Notes: generated by a model from the sequence alone, not told the origin. Shown: positions 1 through 9,089, counted from the first letter of the stretch. The stretch is DNA of 46,351 nucleotides from an uncultured Flavobacteriaceae bacterium (GCA_905381055.1 CAJPUR010000010.1:1-46351); one strand, 5' to 3'. Translations and numbers: made by a program.

Positions 1-129
1 AGCTAAACCAGCTAAAGTTGTTTTGATCTCAGTGATATCCTTAGTAAGGGTAGCAAATTGATCATCATAATTTTGACAGCCAACTACCGTTAGTACAACC
101 GCCAAAAGACTTAATAAACCTTTTTTCAT
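1..129 (-). CDS. Lipoprotein, N-terminal fragment (cut by window edge)
   Basis: Reading leftward from ATG at 129, 43 codons stay open to the window edge. The product starts MKKGLLSLLAVVLTVVGC, a lipoprotein signal with lipobox VVGC (Cys18), followed by QNYDDQF and a heptad-like stretch rich in T, K, D, E, I and L that suggests the start of a coiled coil. Short lipoproteins beginning with this QNYDDQF-type motif recur in Flavobacteriia and I know no assigned function for them. It should be exported by Sec and lipid-anchored. A consensus promoter lies 60-90 bases upstream (191-220). The C-terminal part is outside the window, so its length and domains are unknown. Confidence 0.75.
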   Translation of the reverse strand, partial: MKKGLLSLLAVVLTVVGCQNYDDQFATLTKDITEIKTTLAGLA

Positions 130-190
130 TTTTGTATAAATTAAATTAAAATTAATAATGCTTTATATTTTTAGATTAACATATTACTTG

Positions 191-220
191 CAAATATAAT
201 GATATAATTAAAAATGCAAA
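191..220 (-). promoter_or_regulatory. Bacteroidota-type promoter for the lipoprotein at 1-129
   Basis: On the minus strand the sequence TTTG (220-217) is followed after 18 bases by TATATTTG (198-191). This matches the Bacteroidota sigma-A consensus, TTTG at -33 and TAnnTTTG at -7, with correct spacing. It predicts a start near 184 and a 5' leader of about 55 bases before the ATG at 129. Confidence 0.6.
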
Positions 221-291
221 CTTTTTTTATAAAAAAATAAAGATAAAGAATGTAATTTGAAAAACAATAGGATGAACAGTAAAAGTTAAAG

Positions 292-322
292 AAAAAAAAA
301 CCCTCGATTTAATACGAGGGTT
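292..322 (-). terminator. Rho-independent terminator, leftward
   Basis: AACCCTCG (299-306) and CGAGGGTT (315-322) form an 8-bp stem around an 8-base loop. The A-run at 292-300 becomes a U-run on the minus-strand transcript, partly within the stem foot, so the terminator works leftward. The nearest leftward gene is the carboxypeptidase ending at 442, about 120 bases upstream of it. Confidence 0.7.
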
Positions 323-441
323 GAAAAGGTTTTAGCTTTTATTGATTTAACGGTATTAGTGTAAAATTAGTTAATTTATATTAGATATTAGTGATATTTA
401 AAAGGATTTATCAACAATTTAGGTTAAGTTATCATTAATGA

Positions 442-1725
442 TTATATTCTTTTAGATATTTTTATTAAAACTTTACCTATAGCTTCTTGAATATCTGACA
501 ATGATTTGTTGTGATGATTAACCATAAAACTAAAAAGTATAAGTTTTTCATTTTTAACAAGATAACCACTCAAGCAATGATTATTCCTCAAAGATCCTGT
601 CTTTGCAAATATCTTGAATTCATTTTCTTGATTAAAAAAAGACGTTTTTTTTGATCTTTCATTTATTTCTGGAAAAAAATACATGACTTTATTTAATCCA
701 ATTTTCTCATGTATTTTTTTTAAAACATAAATAATAGAACTAGAAGTAACTAGATTATATCTTGAAAGCCCAGAGCCATCATACCAAAGAGGTTTTTTAT
801 TTATTTGGAAAAAATTGTTCGATATAAAGTCACCAATAGTCTTTTTAATATCAATATTATTTTCTAAATGATTACTTATCATTAATAGTAAAGACTCTGC
901 TATTAAATTGTCACTGTTATGAAGTAATGCTTTATATATTTGATTTTCAAAACCAGAATAAAATGTTTTAAACTTAATTGATTTTTCAAAAAATTCATCA
1001 GTTGATAAAACTGTCTTGTCTAAATATTCACTTATAAGATCTTCAAAAGATACTTTATTAGTTAAAAATGGAATAAACAAAGTATCTGAAATCCTCATTT
1101 TGTCAATATCATTCCAAGTTCCAATTTTTTTGATTAAATTTTTATTCTTCATAAAATATTTTGGAAAAATTTCCAATGCTCCATTTTTATTTTTTTTGTA
1201 AGCCTTAACAACATTTCCATGAAATGGGAAAAATGATCTCTCAGAAGAAAAATAATACTCTTGGTCATCCCAAGCCCAGCCTGGCCCTAAAGGAGTAATT
1301 TTATTTTTATTTTTCAGATAAATTAAAGTGTCTGACTGTTTTTTTAAAAATTCAGCTAAACCCTTATCCTCAAATTTTGGGTGACCAAATAAAGGGTATC
1401 CTGTTGATCTAAAATAGAATTTCTTACCCTTTTTAATGTATTCAATTGAAGGGATTTTATCAAAAAACGAAATAGCCGCTAAAAAAGTAAATAATTTGAT
1501 ATTTGAAGCAGGAGTCATATATCTATTTGATTGATAATCGACTATATTTTTATTTTTTTTTACATCTAAAAACACCGCAGATACAATTGATCCATTAAAA
1601 GAATCCTCTTTTTCTATTATCTTTTTAAATTTTCTATCTGAAATTCTTTGGCTATAAATATTTGTAAATACAGAAAATATTACAATACCAAAAAAAATTA
1701 TTTTCTTAAAAAATTGGGTCAACAT
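442..1725 (-). CDS. dacB: D-alanyl-D-alanine carboxypeptidase, PBP4 / peptidase S13 family
   Basis: A secreted penicillin-binding protein of the S13 family, which trims or opens peptidoglycan stem peptides in the periplasm. The three catalytic motifs are visible and in order: SNIK (74-77, Ser74 nucleophile) within TPASNIKLFT, SDN (271-273) within HNSDNLIAE, and KTG (375-377) within FAKTGSL. DGSGLSR (316-322) is also typical. Residues 1-26 form a Sec signal ending SQ. At 427 residues it is near the short end of the family but complete. It diverges from the symporter genes at 1790 with 64 bases between starts. The family assignment is firm; DD-carboxypeptidase versus endopeptidase activity cannot be told. 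Confidence 0.93.
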   Translation of the reverse strand: MLTQFFKKIIFFGIVIFSVFTNIYSQRISDRKFKKIIEKEDSFNGSIVSAVFLDVKKNKNIVDYQSNRYMTPASNIKLFTFLAAISFFDKIPSIEYIKKGKKFYFRSTGYPLFGHPKFEDKGLAEFLKKQSDTLIYLKNKNKITPLGPGWAWDDQEYYFSSERSFFPFHGNVVKAYKKNKNGALEIFPKYFMKNKNLIKKIGTWNDIDKMRISDTLFIPFLTNKVSFEDLISEYLDKTVLSTDEFFEKSIKFKTFYSGFENQIYKALLHNSDNLIAESLLLMISNHLENNIDIKKTIGDFISNNFFQINKKPLWYDGSGLSRYNLVTSSSIIYVLKKIHEKIGLNKVMYFFPEINERSKKTSFFNQENEFKIFAKTGSLRNNHCLSGYLVKNEKLILFSFMVNHHNKSLSDIQEAIGKVLIKISKRI

Positions 1726-1789
1726 TAATGAAGGTTAAAAATTTATTTAAATCAAATAAAAAACATACTTTTAAAAATCTAAAATTAAA

Positions 1790-2074
1790 ATGAATTCTAA
1801 AAAAACTAAAATAGCCAAACTTTACTGGAAAAAAAACCTCCAATACTTATTTATACTCCTTTCTATTTGGGCCATCACCTCCTTTGGTGCTTCAATTCTT
1901 TGGAAAGAGTGGCTTGATCAATTTTATTTTTATGGTTTTCCCGTTGGATTTTGGTTTGCCCAACAAGGTTCAATTTACATATTTGTTATCTTAATTTTTA
2001 TATATGTAAGGTTAATGAATAAGCTTGACGATACAATTGATGAAGAATTTAATAAATCTATAAACACCAAATAA
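1790..2074 (+). CDS. Na+/solute symporter small subunit (DUF4212 family)
   Basis: A 94-residue inner-membrane protein with two predicted helices (about 19-37 and 53-75) separated by the motif FYFYGFPVGFWFAQQGS, characteristic of the DUF4212 family. Members are always small and sit directly before a large SSS-type permease, as here: only two bases separate its stop from the next ATG. The charged C-terminal tail should face the cytoplasm. It probably stabilises or regulates the permease in a two-subunit organic-acid or acetate-type symporter; the substrate is unknown. Confidence 0.9.
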   Translation: MNSKKTKIAKLYWKKNLQYLFILLSIWAITSFGASILWKEWLDQFYFYGFPVGFWFAQQGSIYIFVILIFIYVRLMNKLDDTIDEEFNKSINTK

Positions 2075-2076
2075 TT

Positions 2077-3759
2077 ATGAGTGTTCAACTATGGACTTAT
2101 ATAATAGTAGGTTTGACTTTTGCATTATATATTTTTATTGCAATTAAAAGTAAAGCAGGTTCTACTAAAGAATTTTATGTGGCTGGAGGAGGCGTCTCTC
2201 CACTAGCAAATGGAATGGCAACTGCTGCTGATTGGATGTCAGCGGCATCCTTTATTTCTATGGCTGGAATAATTGCATTTTCTGGATATGATGGCTCAGT
2301 ATATTTGATGGGTTGGACAGGAGGTTATGTCCTATTAGCTTTATTGCTTGCACCATACTTAAGAAAATTTGGGAAATTTACTGTTCCTGATTTCATTGGA
2401 GACAGATATTATTCTCAAAGTGCAAGATTAGTTGCAGTTGTTTGTGCATTAATTGTGTCATTTACATACGTTGCAGGTCAAATGAGGGGAGTAGGTATAG
2501 TTTTTTCAAGATTTCTTGAGGTAGATATAAATACTGGAGTTTATATTGGAATGGCTATTGTTCTATTTTATGCTGTCCTTGGTGGCATGAAAGGAATAAC
2601 TTATACTCAAGTTGCTCAATATTGTGTTTTAATTTTCGCTTTTATGGTACCTGCATTTTTCATTTCTTTTCAAATGACTGGTAATCCAATCCCTCAATTT
2701 GGCATGGGTAGTTCCATTAATGATGGTTCAGGCCAATATTTACTTGAAAAACTCAATAATTTGTCTACCGATTTAGGCTTCAGCGCATACACTAGTGGAG
2801 AAAAATCTGTTGCTGATGTCCTTGCTATTACTTTAGCTTTAATGGTTGGTACTGCTGGACTTCCGCATGTAATTGTAAGATTCTTCACTGTCAAAAGAAT
2901 GCGGGATGCAAGGAAATCCGTTGGACTTGCTTTGTTATTTATTTCCTTACTATATGCTACTGCCCCTGCCATAGCAGTTTTTGCAAAAACAAATCTAATT
3001 GAAACAGTAAGTAATAAATCCTACAGTGAAATGCCTGGCTGGTTTAAAAATTGGGAAAATACAGGATTAATAAAATTTAACGACAAAAATAACGATGGAT
3101 TAATCCAATATCAAGCAAATAGAGCCAAAAACGAGCTAGAAATTGATAATGATATTATGGTTTTAGCTAATCCTGAAATTGCTGAGCTTCCAGCATGGGT
3201 TATAGCTCTTGTTGCAGCTGGAGGATTGGCTGCAGCATTATCTACAGCTGCGGGACTACTTTTAGTAATTTCTACATCTGTTTCTAATGATTTAATTAAA
3301 AAAATTATAAATCCATCAATATCTGAAAAAAGTGAGCTATGGACTGCTCGTATTTCAGCTTCATTTGCTGTTTTAATTGCCGGTTATTTTGGTATTAATC
3401 CTCCTGATTTTGTTGCTGCTGTTGTTGCACTAGCTTTTGGACTAGCTGCTGCATCATTGTTCCCAGCTATTGTATTAGGTATTTTTTTTAAAAGAATTAA
3501 CAAGCAAGGAGCAATAAGCGGAATGTTAGCTGGAATTACATTAATGCTTTTTTACATGATGAAATATAAATTGGGATGGCTTGGAAAAATGCCTGACAAA
3601 AGTGAATGGTGGTTTGGAATATCACCTGAGGGATTTGGATCAATAGCCATGTGCGTGAATTTCATTGTTTCAATAATTGTATCGTATCTTACTTCAAAGC
3701 CCCATAAAGAAATTTATGAGATGGTAGAAAGGATAAGAGTGCCTGAGAGTATTAAATGA
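2077..3759 (+). CDS. Na+/solute symporter large subunit (SSS family, DUF4212-associated type)
   Basis: A 560-residue polytopic permease of the solute:sodium symporter family, about 13 membrane helices. The N-terminal segment KEFYVAGGGVSPLANGMATA followed by ADWMSAASFISMAG is typical of the subgroup that pairs with a DUF4212 subunit and is related to acetate/pyruvate permeases (ActP-like). A hydrophilic insertion around residues 310-365 contains an acidic NDKNNDG-type loop, perhaps metal-binding. It follows the small subunit by two bases and its stop overlaps the start of a 52-codon membrane gene (ATGA at 3756-3759), so the three genes look co-translated. Family firm; a short organic acid is the likeliest substrate. 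Confidence 0.93.
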   Translation: MSVQLWTYIIVGLTFALYIFIAIKSKAGSTKEFYVAGGGVSPLANGMATAADWMSAASFISMAGIIAFSGYDGSVYLMGWTGGYVLLALLLAPYLRKFGKFTVPDFIGDRYYSQSARLVAVVCALIVSFTYVAGQMRGVGIVFSRFLEVDINTGVYIGMAIVLFYAVLGGMKGITYTQVAQYCVLIFAFMVPAFFISFQMTGNPIPQFGMGSSINDGSGQYLLEKLNNLSTDLGFSAYTSGEKSVADVLAITLALMVGTAGLPHVIVRFFTVKRMRDARKSVGLALLFISLLYATAPAIAVFAKTNLIETVSNKSYSEMPGWFKNWENTGLIKFNDKNNDGLIQYQANRAKNELEIDNDIMVLANPEIAELPAWVIALVAAGGLAAALSTAAGLLLVISTSVSNDLIKKIINPSISEKSELWTARISASFAVLIAGYFGINPPDFVAAVVALAFGLAAASLFPAIVLGIFFKRINKQGAISGMLAGITLMLFYMMKYKLGWLGKMPDKSEWWFGISPEGFGSIAMCVNFIVSIIVSYLTSKPHKEIYEMVERIRVPESIK

Positions 3760-3914
3760 AATATTTAGCGATTTTATTTTTATTGATTTCTGTAATTTGT
3801 TTCTTAGTAGTGGGTTTAATGTTCAATTTGCTTAGTTTTATTGATTACCCCTATTTATATTCTGGGGTTATTTTTTTAACATTAAGTGTTGTTATATATT
3901 TTAAATATAGATAA
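3756..3914 (+). CDS. Small membrane protein coupled to the symporter
   Basis: A 52-codon frame starts inside the stop of the permease gene (ATGA overlap, 3756-3759) and ends at TAA 3912-3914, three bases before the convergent gene. The peptide begins MKYLAILFLLISVICF and has two hydrophobic helices (about 3-26 and 34-49) joined by a short LLSFIDYPYLY loop, ending KYR. I do not recognise a family. The start-stop overlap argues that it is a real gene translated with the symporter, and its size suggests an accessory membrane subunit. It could also be a lineage-specific membrane filler with no link to transport. Confidence 0.65.
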   Translation: MKYLAILFLLISVICFLVVGLMFNLLSFIDYPYLYSGVIFLTLSVVIYFKYR

Positions 3915-3917
3915 GTA

Positions 3918-4424
3918 TTAATTATTTAATTTTTCATAAGCTTCCATTTCCTCGGCGATTAAACTTTTAAAATTATTGTAGACATGTTCTTCTATTATTT
4001 TATCATCCTCCCAAAATAAGGTTATATTCATTGGAGTTTGATATTTTTTTTTTGAAAATTTGCCAGTCCCCATCCAAATAAACCAAAAACTTGTCACTTT
4101 CGAATTATCGTTGTATATATAAGTCTCTAAGTTATATTTTGAATCCTTGGAAATATTTTCCCATAAAAAATGTTGTCTTTCAATTCCATTCTTAAATTCT
4201 GAATATGAAATTGGTTTAGTAGAATTAATAAACATTCTGGCATTTTTTTGATAATATTTAACTACTTCTTTAAGTTGATTAGTATTATATGCTTCATTAA
4301 TTTCAAGAGCAATATCAATTTCTTTACCCTCAGTGAATATTTCTCCCATGTTCCTGCTCTTTGAATTACAGCCTACAAAGAAATACGAAATAATTATTAG
4401 CTTAAACAAAAAATTTGACATCAC
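3918..4424 (-). CDS. Lipoprotein with NTF2/SnoaL-like domain
   Basis: A 168-residue exported lipoprotein with lipobox FVGC (Cys19). After the linker, residues about 35-160 alternate helix and strand: a helix with AYNTNQLKEVVKYY, then strands including SFWFIWMGTGKF and MNITLFWEDDKIIEEHVYN. This resembles the NTF2-like / SnoaL-like cone fold common in small Bacteroidota lipoproteins with DUF4440-type annotation. Such folds bind small ligands or act as isomerases or adaptors; no catalytic residues can be named. It is convergent with the symporter operon and has 294 AT-rich bases upstream. Confidence 0.6.
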   Translation of the reverse strand: MMSNFLFKLIIISYFFVGCNSKSRNMGEIFTEGKEIDIALEINEAYNTNQLKEVVKYYQKNARMFINSTKPISYSEFKNGIERQHFLWENISKDSKYNLETYIYNDNSKVTSFWFIWMGTGKFSKKKYQTPMNITLFWEDDKIIEEHVYNNFKSLIAEEMEAYEKLNN

Positions 4425-4718
4425 TTTAAATATTATTTTTAATAATTATTACTTAATAAAATCTTAATATTTATTAAACTAAATTTTTAATGATTTAAAT
4501 ATACTTTTATTAATAATTAAAGTTTTTAAAAATAGTATTTAAGCTTAGAGAAAAAAAAATAAACTTTTAAAAATTATTTATTAATGATTTATAAAAAAAT
4601 TATAGCCTTGTAATTTTTTTATTATTTAAATACCTTCTAAATTAGCAATTCTAATTATAATTTTTTTTAACTGATAATCAATTACTTACAAAAATTTAAA
4701 TTCTTAAAATTTTAAAAA
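4425..4718. other. Divergent intergenic region, very AT-rich
   Basis: This 294-base gap separates the start of the NTF2-like lipoprotein gene (leftward) from that of the AraC-type regulator (rightward). It must hold both promoters, but I find no clear TAnnTTTG element and no convincing inverted repeat; it is nearly all A and T. Confidence 0.5.
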
Positions 4719-7070
4719 ATGAAATTATTGTTTGAAAAAATCAAATCAATTATTGATAGAAATTACTACGATTCAAACTTTTCTGCTGATGCTTTGCTAA
4801 AAAATATTGATTACGAAAAAGAACTAGTAAGAAAGACTGTAAAAAAAAAGACGGGAAGAACAATTTCAAATTATATTCGTTACTTCAGACTTGTTAAAGC
4901 TCAAAAAGAACTAAATTCAGGAAAAAAAAATATTTCTGAAATTGCATTTTCTTCCGGCTTTTCATCTCTTTCATATTTTTCAAAATCATATAAAGATGAG
5001 TTTGGATTCCCCCCTAATGTTAAACTTAATAATACCAAAATTAATCTTGAATTCAAGCAATTCTTTAAGTTATTCTTTGAAGAAAAAAAAAGTTTTGTCC
5101 TAGTGATTTCAATATTATTATTTATTACTTCTTTATATTTATTTTTTAATCCACTCTCTAGTCAATACATTTTTTTAACTCAAAAAGATTCTTATCCATT
5201 TAAAGAATATTATGACTATAAAAATATTGCTGATTCAAAAAAAAAATATTCAGAGATTTTTTCAATGGATACAATCTTATTAAAGAATTCAATGGCTTCA
5301 TATGAAATATTTTGGAGATTTAATGAAAATCAAAAATGGAAACCTTTTTTAAGAGTTAATGACTCAGCAGTTTTATTTCCAAAGAGTATAAGTTCCTCAG
5401 TGCAAATTATGGTTTCTGAAAAACAAGCTGAATCTTTTTTCTTCAATTCATACAAAAAAAATATTGATGATATAACTTCAAAGTCTATTTTAAATGAGGG
5501 TATTTTGTTTGAGAGCCGTGAATTTTTAAATTTAGACAATCCACTTTTTCAGTCAAATGAGAAGTTTTCAAAAATTAATTCTTTTTATTTTGATTCATAT
5601 GAGGTTTCTAATAAGGAGTTCTATGAATTTGTCAAAGACAGCGGGTATTTTAAAAAAGAGTATTGGCCTTCAAAAATTATTGTTAATAATAAAAAAATAC
5701 CTTTTGAAAAAATTTCATTATTCTTTAATGACTTGACCGGTATTCCGTCCCCAAGTTCATGGATAAATGGTAAGTATCCAACAGACATGGAACTACATCC
5801 AGTAAGAGGAGTTAACTGGTATGAAGCCTATGCCTATGCTAAATATAGGAAGAAAGATCTTCCGTCATATGATCAATGGCTTTTAGCCTCTGACAATGGG
5901 GTTCTAAAAGATCCAATCAATCCATTTAAAGATCAGCCAATTAAAAATAGAGCTAAAACAAATTCAGTAAATTTTTATGGTGTTTATGACGCAAAATATA
6001 ATATCAAAGAGTGGATTTCTAACTCTTTTGGTAAAGAAAATCATAAAGGAATAATGGGTGGACTAAATGAAAAAAACGATTTGAATAATGGAAAACTTCC
6101 GTCAGGAAGTTTATTAGATATTTTAGAAAAATGGGACAGAAATATCTTTAATGGTATTAGGTTAGTAAAAAATATTGATAAAAATTTAAATATTAATACA
6201 AAATACAAATTTAAATCGCCAAGGGATTTTCTAAATAACTCAAAGATTACCTTATCAGAAAAAAATAGATTATTTGAAAATTTTAATAAACATAAAAAGG
6301 GAATTGAAAATTACAGTTCTAGTGATCATTTACCTTTTTTTGGTAATTCATATATTAGGACTCATACAGTTAAAAAAGAAGATGGTAATTATTTGAAAAT
6401 TTTACATTTTAAATCTAATTTATCTGGAAAATCAAAAAAATCTGTAATATATTTTCCTCCTCATAAAATAGTTTATAATTCACAAAAAGATTTAAAAAAT
6501 ATATGGGAATGGCATATAAAGGACCTTGTTGAAAATGGTTTCGATGTGTTCGTTCCACAATATGATGGGCTCTTTTTAAAGGATTCAAGATTAATTGGAG
6601 ACTTAACAATGGATTTTAACTTTACCCCTGAAAATATTATAAAATGGGTTAATGAAACTAGAACTGCTATGGATTTTATTTTTATTAAAAATGAAAATTC
6701 AAATGTAAATTTTTTTGGAGGCAATTGGGGAGCACAAATAGGGAGTTACATCCTATCAATTGAAAATAGATTTTCATCTGCAGTTTTACTTAGGCCTAGT
6801 CTTTTTAGCTATCAACCAAATCCTGACTTTTTTATTGAAAAATTTGTTGCTTCAATAAAAACGCCTGTTTTCTGTTTAATTACTGAAAATATTTTTAACT
6901 CAGTTGAGGATACTCAAGTACCTTATTATAAATTATTAAAAAATCCAAAAAAAATGTTTTTTGTGGACATTAAAAATTTTAGCTTGTCAAAGAATGAAGT
7001 AAAAAAAGAAATTACCAATTGGTTGAATTTTTATTCTAATAATGATACAGATTTAGTTGTTAACTTTTAG
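4719..7070 (+). CDS. Membrane-anchored AraC regulator with SUMF1-like and inactive alpha/beta-hydrolase ectodomain
   Basis: A 783-residue multidomain protein. Residues about 5-102 are a complete AraC/XylS DNA-binding domain (two helix-turn-helix units; SEIAFSSGFSSLSYFSKSYK, FGFPP). A single helix spans 125-143. Residues 145-265 are unassigned. Residues about 284-484 resemble the SUMF1/formylglycine-generating-enzyme fold (HPVRGVNWYEAYAYAKYRKK, EWISNSFG, GIRLVKN) but have no cysteine. Residues about 555-770 resemble an alpha/beta hydrolase whose nucleophile elbow reads GGNWG (667-671), Asn replacing Ser, and no His occurs after 599. The ectodomain should therefore bind, not cleave. Bacteria have protein kinases fused to a SUMF1-hydrolase tail; here an AraC domain takes the kinase's place. 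It converges on a TonB-dependent receptor with an 18-base overlap, its likely but unproven partner. Confidence 0.85.
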   Translation: MKLLFEKIKSIIDRNYYDSNFSADALLKNIDYEKELVRKTVKKKTGRTISNYIRYFRLVKAQKELNSGKKNISEIAFSSGFSSLSYFSKSYKDEFGFPPNVKLNNTKINLEFKQFFKLFFEEKKSFVLVISILLFITSLYLFFNPLSSQYIFLTQKDSYPFKEYYDYKNIADSKKKYSEIFSMDTILLKNSMASYEIFWRFNENQKWKPFLRVNDSAVLFPKSISSSVQIMVSEKQAESFFFNSYKKNIDDITSKSILNEGILFESREFLNLDNPLFQSNEKFSKINSFYFDSYEVSNKEFYEFVKDSGYFKKEYWPSKIIVNNKKIPFEKISLFFNDLTGIPSPSSWINGKYPTDMELHPVRGVNWYEAYAYAKYRKKDLPSYDQWLLASDNGVLKDPINPFKDQPIKNRAKTNSVNFYGVYDAKYNIKEWISNSFGKENHKGIMGGLNEKNDLNNGKLPSGSLLDILEKWDRNIFNGIRLVKNIDKNLNINTKYKFKSPRDFLNNSKITLSEKNRLFENFNKHKKGIENYSSSDHLPFFGNSYIRTHTVKKEDGNYLKILHFKSNLSGKSKKSVIYFPPHKIVYNSQKDLKNIWEWHIKDLVENGFDVFVPQYDGLFLKDSRLIGDLTMDFNFTPENIIKWVNETRTAMDFIFIKNENSNVNFFGGNWGAQIGSYILSIENRFSSAVLLRPSLFSYQPNPDFFIEKFVASIKTPVFCLITENIFNSVEDTQVPYYKLLKNPKKMFFVDIKNFSLSKNEVKKEITNWLNFYSNNDTDLVVNF

Positions 7071-9089
7071 ATTTAGTCCTAAATAAAAATTTCTTAAAGG
7101 TGCTGGTTCAAAAAATCTACCACCAAAAGCGTTCAATCTTATATTATCTGAATAATGCGTGTTAAAAATATTACTTAGCCCAAAGTATATATCCCAAAAC
7201 AAATTTTTATTATTTATTTTTTTTGAAATTTTAAAATTTGAAAGCCAATAAGGTTTTTCATAAATATCATTATTGTTAGATGAGTAAATCTTATCATTAT
7301 ATATTAATTCTGTTAAAAAGATCAATCCATTTTCAGTTTTATAACTTATGTTAGAATTAAATATATTTTTGGGTATTCCAGGAAGATAATTATCATTTAA
7401 ATTATTGCTGCCACTTGTAAATTCTCTGAATTTAAAATCAGAAAATGTGTAAGAATTATCAAAATTTATCTTCTTTGAAATATTATGATTAAAAATTATT
7501 TCAATTCCTTTTCTTGATGTTTTACCAGCATTCCTGTAGAAAGTTCTTCCGGGGAACTGCTCAATCTCATATGGAGTGATTTCATCATCAGTTGGAATAT
7601 AAAAAGCAACCATTTCAAAATATTTATTTTTCATTTTTGATCTATATCCAAACTCAAAGTTTAAGGCTTTTTGTGCAATTAATTGTGGATTAAGACCAGA
7701 ATCACCATAAGGATTTGAAGATAATTCACTTAAGGTTGGGGTTTCAAAACTTGAAGAAAAACTAACCCAAATATTTTTATTTTTAGAAACACTCATATTA
7801 ATTCCAATACTGGGATTCAATTTATATAATTCAATACCGTAATCAGTTTTATCAGTAGCTAAAGTATTATTGTCCCATCTTAAACCAATATTGATTAATG
7901 CATTTTTATATTTTAAATGATCGATCAAATAAAAACTTCTATTTTCGAATGATTCAATTTGATTTAATGTTATTTCGCCTTGAACTCCTTTGATGTTTTT
8001 GAACCTCTTTCTTCTATCTTTCTGAAAGCCTAAATCCAGACCTAAAAGAAGTGTATTAGAAACTTTTTCGTTAAAACTAATAAGTTTAAAATTAAAATTT
8101 CCACCCCAAAAATCTCTACCTAAATCTACAATTCCTCCAAACTCAAATGGTAATTTCCCATAAAAATTTCTTTTTGAATAAAATGTTGAAGCATTCCAAC
8201 TAATTTTTTCAGAATTTTTTAATTCCCATTGTAATGATGATTTAAAATGATTAATTGACTCATATGTATCATAATCAATATTCCTTCCCCTAGCTTGTGA
8301 CCTATTATTATTTCTTTCTTGATCTGTCAATCCTCCAGGATCTCCAGCAAATGGACTATCGGTATAAGATATAGAACCAGTAAAAATCCCACTACTTTTT
8401 GAATATATTTGAAGACGTGATAAAAAATTTGTTTGTTCAATTCCACTTCTATCCCTATATCCATCAATTGAAATTTTGTTCAAATGAACTAGGGCTTCTG
8501 AGTTTAATCTTTTTAATCCAAAACTACCTTGATAATTTTGCATACCATATGAACCATAAGTTGATTTTAAATTCACAAAATTATTTTCAAAATTTGAGAT
8601 AGAATTGATCTTAATTACCCCTCCAGATGCATTCCCATACAAAGAAGCTGATGGTCCTCTAATCACCTCAACTCTTTCTATAATTCCAAGATTCAAGTTG
8701 TCTAATTGACCTTGCCCATCAGGAGTTGTTTCAGGTATACCATCCACTATTAGTTTAATTCCTCTTATGCCAAAAGCTGATCTTGCTCCAAAGCCACGAA
8801 TAGAAATTCTTAAATCTTGAGCAAAATTATTAGCATTGAGGGTAAACACTCCAGGTATTCTGTTTATGTATTCCTTTAAAGAATTTTGTTGTAAAATATT
8901 AACATTTAATGCAGTATCTAAAACATTAACTGATAAAGGGATGTCATCTAATCTAGAAGGAATTTTAGATGAATTAACAATAACTTCCTTTAAATCTAAA
9001 ACTTTTATTTGTGTAGTATCAATTATTTGACTGAAAGAATAGTTTGAGAATAGAAAAATTAAAAAAAAATATATCTTAACTTTTAACAC
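7053..9089 (-). CDS. TonB-dependent outer-membrane receptor
   Basis: A 678-residue receptor for energised uptake across the outer membrane. A Sec signal (1-20, ending SFSQ) is followed by a TonB-box-like stretch (VLDLKEVIVNSSK), a plug with IRGFGARSAFGIRGIKLIVD and RVEVIRGPSASLYGNASGGV, and a barrel with many alternating strands to the C-terminus. There is no N-terminal carboxypeptidase-like domain and no SusD partner, so it looks like a siderophore, cobalamin or small-molecule receptor rather than a SusC. Its end overlaps the convergent regulator gene by 18 bases. The last residues KVNN lack the usual terminal aromatic. Substrate not determinable. Confidence 0.93.
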   Translation of the reverse strand: MLKVKIYFFLIFLFSNYSFSQIIDTTQIKVLDLKEVIVNSSKIPSRLDDIPLSVNVLDTALNVNILQQNSLKEYINRIPGVFTLNANNFAQDLRISIRGFGARSAFGIRGIKLIVDGIPETTPDGQGQLDNLNLGIIERVEVIRGPSASLYGNASGGVIKINSISNFENNFVNLKSTYGSYGMQNYQGSFGLKRLNSEALVHLNKISIDGYRDRSGIEQTNFLSRLQIYSKSSGIFTGSISYTDSPFAGDPGGLTDQERNNNRSQARGRNIDYDTYESINHFKSSLQWELKNSEKISWNASTFYSKRNFYGKLPFEFGGIVDLGRDFWGGNFNFKLISFNEKVSNTLLLGLDLGFQKDRRKRFKNIKGVQGEITLNQIESFENRSFYLIDHLKYKNALINIGLRWDNNTLATDKTDYGIELYKLNPSIGINMSVSKNKNIWVSFSSSFETPTLSELSSNPYGDSGLNPQLIAQKALNFEFGYRSKMKNKYFEMVAFYIPTDDEITPYEIEQFPGRTFYRNAGKTSRKGIEIIFNHNISKKINFDNSYTFSDFKFREFTSGSNNLNDNYLPGIPKNIFNSNISYKTENGLIFLTELIYNDKIYSSNNNDIYEKPYWLSNFKISKKINNKNLFWDIYFGLSNIFNTHYSDNIRLNAFGGRFFEPAPLRNFYLGLNLKVNN

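Larger units (their letters stand above)
130..441. other. Intergenic stretch, no gene
   Basis: These 312 bases hold no credible open reading frame on either strand. They contain the promoter of the leftward lipoprotein (191-220) and a terminator-like hairpin (292-322) that suits the leftward carboxypeptidase gene. The remainder is AT-rich and shows nothing else I can name. Confidence 0.6.

Noticed and set aside
5570..6170. SUMF1-like domain as the sulfatase-activating formylglycine-generating enzyme
   Set aside because: The domain has no cysteine, whereas aerobic formylglycine-generating enzymes need an active-site Cys pair, and it is fused to a DNA-binding domain; a sensory role fits better.
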